A stretch of DNA of 64,000 nt, from contig NZ_MVOC01000044.1 of the NCBI RefSeq assembly GCF_002043095.1, positions 62,001 to 126,000 of the forward strand, read 5' to 3'. This document shows, piece by piece, positions 60,769-64,000 of the stretch (its first letter is position 1; each line of letters starts with the position of its first letter). The notes under the pieces are model-generated. The model did no database searches. It worked only from the letters and a program-made list of their open reading frames with translations, and had not been told where the DNA came from. Source of the stretch: Mycobacterium sp. AT1. GTDB taxonomy: Bacteria > Actinomycetota > Actinomycetes > Mycobacteriales > Mycobacteriaceae. A program made the translations under genes and the position numbers.

Positions 60769-62406
60769 GTGATGCCGGCGTACGCGCTGGCACTCGCCCT
60801 GATGGTGACGGCGCCTCTGCTGGCACCGGGTTACCTGCTGCTGCGCGACGCGGTCTCCACGCCGAAGGCGTATCTGACCGACGCCGCCCTCGGGCTCACC
60901 GAGGCCGCGCCGCGGGCGCTGCCGCAGGACTTCTTCGTGGCGGTCGCGTCGCACGTCGTCGACGGCGGCATCGTGGTCAAGCTGCTGCTCGTCGCGGGCC
61001 TGTGGCTGGCGGGCTGGGGTGCGGCCAGGCTGGCCGACGTCGTCGTCCCTGCCGCGGGTCTTGCCGGCCAGTTCGTGGCCGCCACGCTGGCGGTGTGGAA
61101 TCCCTATGTCGCCGAACGACTCCTGCAGGGGCACTGGAGTCTCCTGGTCGGGTATGGCTGCCTGCCGTGGGTAGCGGTGGCGGTGCTGCGGCTGCGTGGC
61201 GATGACGGCAGCTGGTGGCCGGTGCTGTTTTGGATCGCGGTTGCCGGGCTGACCCCGACCGGTCTGATGCTCGCGGCCACCGTGGCCCTGGCGTGCTGCG
61301 CCGCCCCGGGTACCGGTCGGTCCCGGCCGTGGTGCGCGGCGGTCTCCCTCGGCGCGGCGGTGCTCGGCGCGCTGCCGTGGCTCGTCGCGCCGGTGCTGGC
61401 CGGATCGCTGTCGTCGTCGCAGGCCGCCGGGGTGCCCGAGTTCGCGGCACGGGCCGAACCTGGCCTCGGCACGTTGAGCAGCCTCGCCGGTCTTGGCGGC
61501 ATCTGGAACGGGCAGGCGGTCCCGGACACCAGGGCGACGCTGTTCGCGCTCGTTGCGACCGCCGTCCTGCTCGTCGTGGTCGTGGTGGGTCTGCCGACGG
61601 CGGTGCGATGCCCGGGTGCCCGCCCGCTGCTGGTGCTCGCCGCCGTCGCGGTGGTCGCGCCCGCACTGATGGCGACAGGTCCCGGGTTGGCCGCCGTGGA
61701 GGCCGTCGTCCGCGCCGTGCCCGGCCTCGGTGTGCTGCGCGACGCGCAGAAGTGGGTCGCACTCGCGCTGCCGGGGTACGCCGTGGCCGGCGCGTCGACC
61801 GTGGTCACCGTGGCGCGCCGGGTGCCACGGGGCGTCGCGGCAACGGTGTGCTGCCTGGCTCTGGTCGCGGTCCTTCCCGACCTCGCCTGGGGGGTCGGCG
61901 GAAAGCTCACCCCGGTGCGCTACCCGCCGGGCTGGACGACGGCGGCTGCCCTGGTCAACGCCGATCCGCGGCCGGTCGTGGTGCTGCCGCAGGCGAGCAT
62001 GCGGCAGTTTCCGTGGGCCGGTGACGCGCCTGTGCTCGACCCGCTGCCGCGCTGGGTGTCGGCCGATGTGCTGACCACCGGCGACCTCGACATTGGTGGG
62101 CGGACGGTGCCCGGCGAGGGAGCCCACGCGCGGGCCGTCGAGCGTCTGGTGCTGTCCGGGGCGGGCGTCGAAGAGTTGTCAGCGGCCGGCGTCGGGTGGG
62201 TGGTGGTCGAGGGACGCGGAGGCCCCTCGCTGTCGCTGCCGGTCGCCTTCGCCGACGACGACATCGCCGTCTACCGGGTCGGCGGCGACCGGCCCGCGGC
62301 GTCGCACCGCGGGATCGCGATCGCCGCGCACCTGGCGTGGCTGGCCGCCGTGCTTGCCGGCGCGGCCGGGATGATCGCCGCGCGGCGCAGGAGTGCGGTT
62401 CACTAG
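60769..62406 (+). CDS. Multi-pass membrane protein (Rv0226c-like)
   Basis: A 545-aa integral membrane protein with ten or more hydrophobic segments (LALALMVTAPLLAPGYLLL first) and a C-terminal soluble portion of about 130 residues before the last helix. The early loop with VWNPYVAERLLQGHWSLLVGY resembles GT-C-type membrane proteins related to the mycobacterial mannosyl- and arabinosyl-transferases, but I cannot show a catalytic motif. It starts 14 nt after the DUF3068 gene; the first standard start is GTG 60769, directly followed by an ATG at 60772, and a CTG at 60751 is also in frame. It matches the position of Rv0226c. A role in glycan or lipid handling is an inference. Confidence 0.82.
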   Translation: MMPAYALALALMVTAPLLAPGYLLLRDAVSTPKAYLTDAALGLTEAAPRALPQDFFVAVASHVVDGGIVVKLLLVAGLWLAGWGAARLADVVVPAAGLAGQFVAATLAVWNPYVAERLLQGHWSLLVGYGCLPWVAVAVLRLRGDDGSWWPVLFWIAVAGLTPTGLMLAATVALACCAAPGTGRSRPWCAAVSLGAAVLGALPWLVAPVLAGSLSSSQAAGVPEFAARAEPGLGTLSSLAGLGGIWNGQAVPDTRATLFALVATAVLLVVVVVGLPTAVRCPGARPLLVLAAVAVVAPALMATGPGLAAVEAVVRAVPGLGVLRDAQKWVALALPGYAVAGASTVVTVARRVPRGVAATVCCLALVAVLPDLAWGVGGKLTPVRYPPGWTTAAALVNADPRPVVVLPQASMRQFPWAGDAPVLDPLPRWVSADVLTTGDLDIGGRTVPGEGAHARAVERLVLSGAGVEELSAAGVGWVVVEGRGGPSLSLPVAFADDDIAVYRVGGDRPAASHRGIAIAAHLAWLAAVLAGAAGMIAARRRSAVH

Positions 62407-62411
62407 GCGCC

Positions 62412-63200
62412 ATGGATTGGCTCAGCGAGTGGTGGCAGGCCGAGGTCGTCGACGGCTACAAGGGACCGCTGCTGCTCAGCTTCACCGCGTTCGTGGTGAC
62501 GTTCCTGACCACCCGCACCATCACGCGGCTGATCCGGGCGGGCAAGGGGCCCTTCCACAACGTCAGCAGCGGTGGCGTGCACATGCACCATTCGACGCCA
62601 GGGGTGGTGCTGCTGATCGTCGGCGGATTCAGCGGCGTCGGTTCGCCGCCGCTGTCGGTGTGGACCTACCTCGCGGCGTTGTTCGTCGGAGTTGGCGCCT
62701 CGCTGGTGCTCGACGAGTTCGCGATGATCTTCCGGCTGCAGGACGTCTACTGGACGCAAGAGGGCCAGCTGTCGGTGAACGTGGTGACGTTGGCCGCCGC
62801 GTGTGTGGGCCTCGCGACGGTTGGGGTGTCCCCGGTGAAGGTGCAGGACCTTCCGCCCGAGTTCGCCGCGGTGCGCTACGCGGCCGTCGGGCTGCTGCTG
62901 GTGAACTTCGCCCTGGTCGCCGTGGCGGCGCTGAAGGGCAAGTACCCGACCGCGTTGCTCGGGCTGTTCGTCTCCCCCGTCGCGTGGGTCGCGGCCGTGC
63001 GACTGGCCCGTCCGACGTCGCCGTGGGCGCGCTGGCGGTACGGCCCGAAGAAGCGCGCGCGAGCTCAGCGGCGGGCCGCCGCCTTCGACGACCGGTGGGC
63101 ACCGGTCCGGCGGCACTGGGACGACTTCATCGGTGGCACACCGACACTGGCGAACCCGCCGGCCGCCGCGACTCCGTCGGAGCCCGCCGCCGGCGGGTGA
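62412..63200 (+). CDS. Conserved mycobacterial membrane protein with HMHHSTPG loop
   Basis: A 262-aa protein with about six helices. After the first helix it has RTITRLIRAGKGPFHN, then GVHMHHSTPGVVLLIVGG, a histidine-rich membrane-adjacent motif, and LVLDEFAMIFRLQDVYWTQEG, rich in Asp and Glu. The spaced His and acidic residues could form a metal site. The C-terminal ~65 residues are basic and proline-rich and lie in the cytoplasm. ATG 62412 follows the preceding stop by 5 nt; the open frame to 62196 is overlapped by that gene. I know no function. It probably belongs to the operon of the two preceding envelope genes. Confidence 0.78.
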   Translation: MDWLSEWWQAEVVDGYKGPLLLSFTAFVVTFLTTRTITRLIRAGKGPFHNVSSGGVHMHHSTPGVVLLIVGGFSGVGSPPLSVWTYLAALFVGVGASLVLDEFAMIFRLQDVYWTQEGQLSVNVVTLAAACVGLATVGVSPVKVQDLPPEFAAVRYAAVGLLLVNFALVAVAALKGKYPTALLGLFVSPVAWVAAVRLARPTSPWARWRYGPKKRARAQRRAAAFDDRWAPVRRHWDDFIGGTPTLANPPAAATPSEPAAGG

Positions 63201-63201
63201 G

Positions 63202-64000
63202 TCACGTCGTCGTGGTCGTCGCGTCGCGCGGTGCCACGGCAGTCGACGGGGCGGGCGTTCCCAGTGCCTCGTCGGGATCCACGATCGGGGCCAGGTCGAC
63301 GCCACGGGTCTCCGGTAGGGCGACGACCGCGAGCAGACCGGCGACGGCCACCACGACCATCGCAATCGCCAACAGTGTCGGGGAACCGGCGCCGAGGCTG
63401 ACCAGCCCGACCGAGATGACGGGAGCCGGTCCGGCCAGCACCGCACCGGGAATCTCTCGTCCGAGGGCGAATCCGCTGAAGCGGAACTCCGCGGGGAACA
63501 GCTCCGAGTAGTAGGCCGCCTGTGACCCGAACATCGCCAAGCAGCCTCCGAGGGCGAGCGCGAAGGCCAGCATGATCAGGGCGACGTTGCCGGTGTCCAG
63601 CAGCCAGAAGAACGGGAACGCCACCAGCGCGCAGAACGCACTCACACCGATGTACACCGGCTTTCGGCCCGCACGGTCCGACAGCGCCCCCAGCAGCGGG
63701 ATCGCGATCGCTCCCACCGCGCAACCGACCAGAACGGCCGACAGCGCCACCGACTTGGGCACGCCCTTCGCCGCGATGTAACTCAGCGAATACGTCTGCA
63801 CCACATAGATGTTGAAGGCCAACACCCCGTTGGCGACCATGACCAGCAGCAGGCGCCGCGGCATGGCCTTGATCAGGGTCAGCGCCGGCACCCGCGTTCG
63901 GGCCCTGGCCTGCTTGAGCTCGGTGAACACCGGCGACTCGGGTACCCGCAACCGGATCAACAGACCGATGGCGACGACGAAGATGCTGAACAGGAACGGA
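63202..64000 (-). CDS. MFS transporter of the metabolite:H+ symporter (MHS) type, N-terminus cut off
   Basis: The minus-strand frame ends at 63202 and is still open at the window edge, so about 266 residues are seen and the N-terminal half is missing. The part seen has the central loop RVPESPVFTELKQARARTRVP, typical of MHS transporters, then six helices with the second major-facilitator motif LGALSDRAGRKPVYIG. MHS members take up organic acids such as alpha-ketoglutarate, shikimate, proline or betaine; the substrate cannot be told here. An internal ATG at 63960 exists but is not the real start, because the reading frame and family sequence continue upstream of it. Confidence 0.87.
   Translation of the reverse strand, partial: PFLFSIFVVAIGLLIRLRVPESPVFTELKQARARTRVPALTLIKAMPRRLLLVMVANGVLAFNIYVVQTYSLSYIAAKGVPKSVALSAVLVGCAVGAIAIPLLGALSDRAGRKPVYIGVSAFCALVAFPFFWLLDTGNVALIMLAFALALGGCLAMFGSQAAYYSELFPAEFRFSGFALGREIPGAVLAGPAPVISVGLVSLGAGSPTLLAIAMVVVAVAGLLAVVALPETRGVDLAPIVDPDEALGTPAPSTAVAPRDATTTTT

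Overview
The window is high-GC actinobacterial DNA and reads as a chromosomal segment of a fast-growing Mycobacterium (Mycolicibacterium type). The gene order is largely that of the Rv0226c-Rv0265c segment of M. tuberculosis, recalled from memory and not searched. On top of this sits a glycolipid locus (FAAL, PE-PPE acyltransferase, MmpL10, PapA3, bimodular PKS) of the kind that makes trehalose polyphleates (TPP) in M. smegmatis and M. abscessus. No IS, prophage, CRISPR array, tRNA or rRNA gene was seen, and codon use and GC look uniform.

Layout. 1-6772: a partial small membrane protein, a hypothetical protein, a Tat-type FecB-like binding lipoprotein, a YhhQ queuosine-precursor transporter, PxpB/PxpC 5-oxoprolinase subunits, an intrinsic AAC(2')-I acetyltransferase, a HemD-winged-helix fusion and a CbiX-like chelatase. 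6842-9735 (minus): nirBD, the assimilatory nitrite reductase, whose siroheme could be supplied by the two preceding plus-strand genes. 9832-11058 (minus): a Thr/Ser-rich membrane protein and a PEP-mutase/isocitrate-lyase-family enzyme. 11173-15337: the sdh1 operon (Rv0250c-like protein, SdhC, SdhA, SdhB, and a 53-aa ORF). 15359-15844: a flavin reductase.

15914-35337: the TPP-type locus. gap, fadD (FAAL), the PE-PPE acyltransferase, mmpL10 and papA3 run on the minus strand, and the 3668-aa PKS diverges from papA3. In the known pathway the FAAL loads a fatty acid on the PKS, the PKS extends it, PapA3 acylates trehalose, MmpL10 (perhaps with Gap) exports the intermediate, and the PE-PPE enzyme finishes acylation outside. 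Both PKS acyltransferase domains carry the HAFH signature of malonyl specificity, which fits unbranched phleic acids rather than methyl-branched chains.

35340-45964: fatty-acid metabolism (a DapB-like reductase, fadE5, fadA2, fabG4, htdX) mixed with an esterase, an LLM oxidoreductase and a TehA/SLAC1-type transporter. 45961-51232: an ABC exporter, a TetR regulator, LpqI (here without a lipobox) and a membrane-anchored predicted pseudokinase. 51282-63200: cell-envelope genes (DUF2613 protein, AftD, phosphotriesterase-like lactonase, acyl-CoA synthetase, membrane acyltransferase, DUF3068 protein, two multi-pass membrane proteins). An MHS-type MFS transporter runs off the right edge.

Non-coding structure of note: four intergenic inverted repeats of about 55-62 bp at gene ends, two of which share an exact CGTACGTAAG core beside arms of different sequence; GAGTAAGTT/AGTTAC-type motifs in the pks/papA3, fadE5 and fadA2/fabG4 promoter regions, suggesting a shared lipid regulator; and a clear intrinsic terminator after fadE5.
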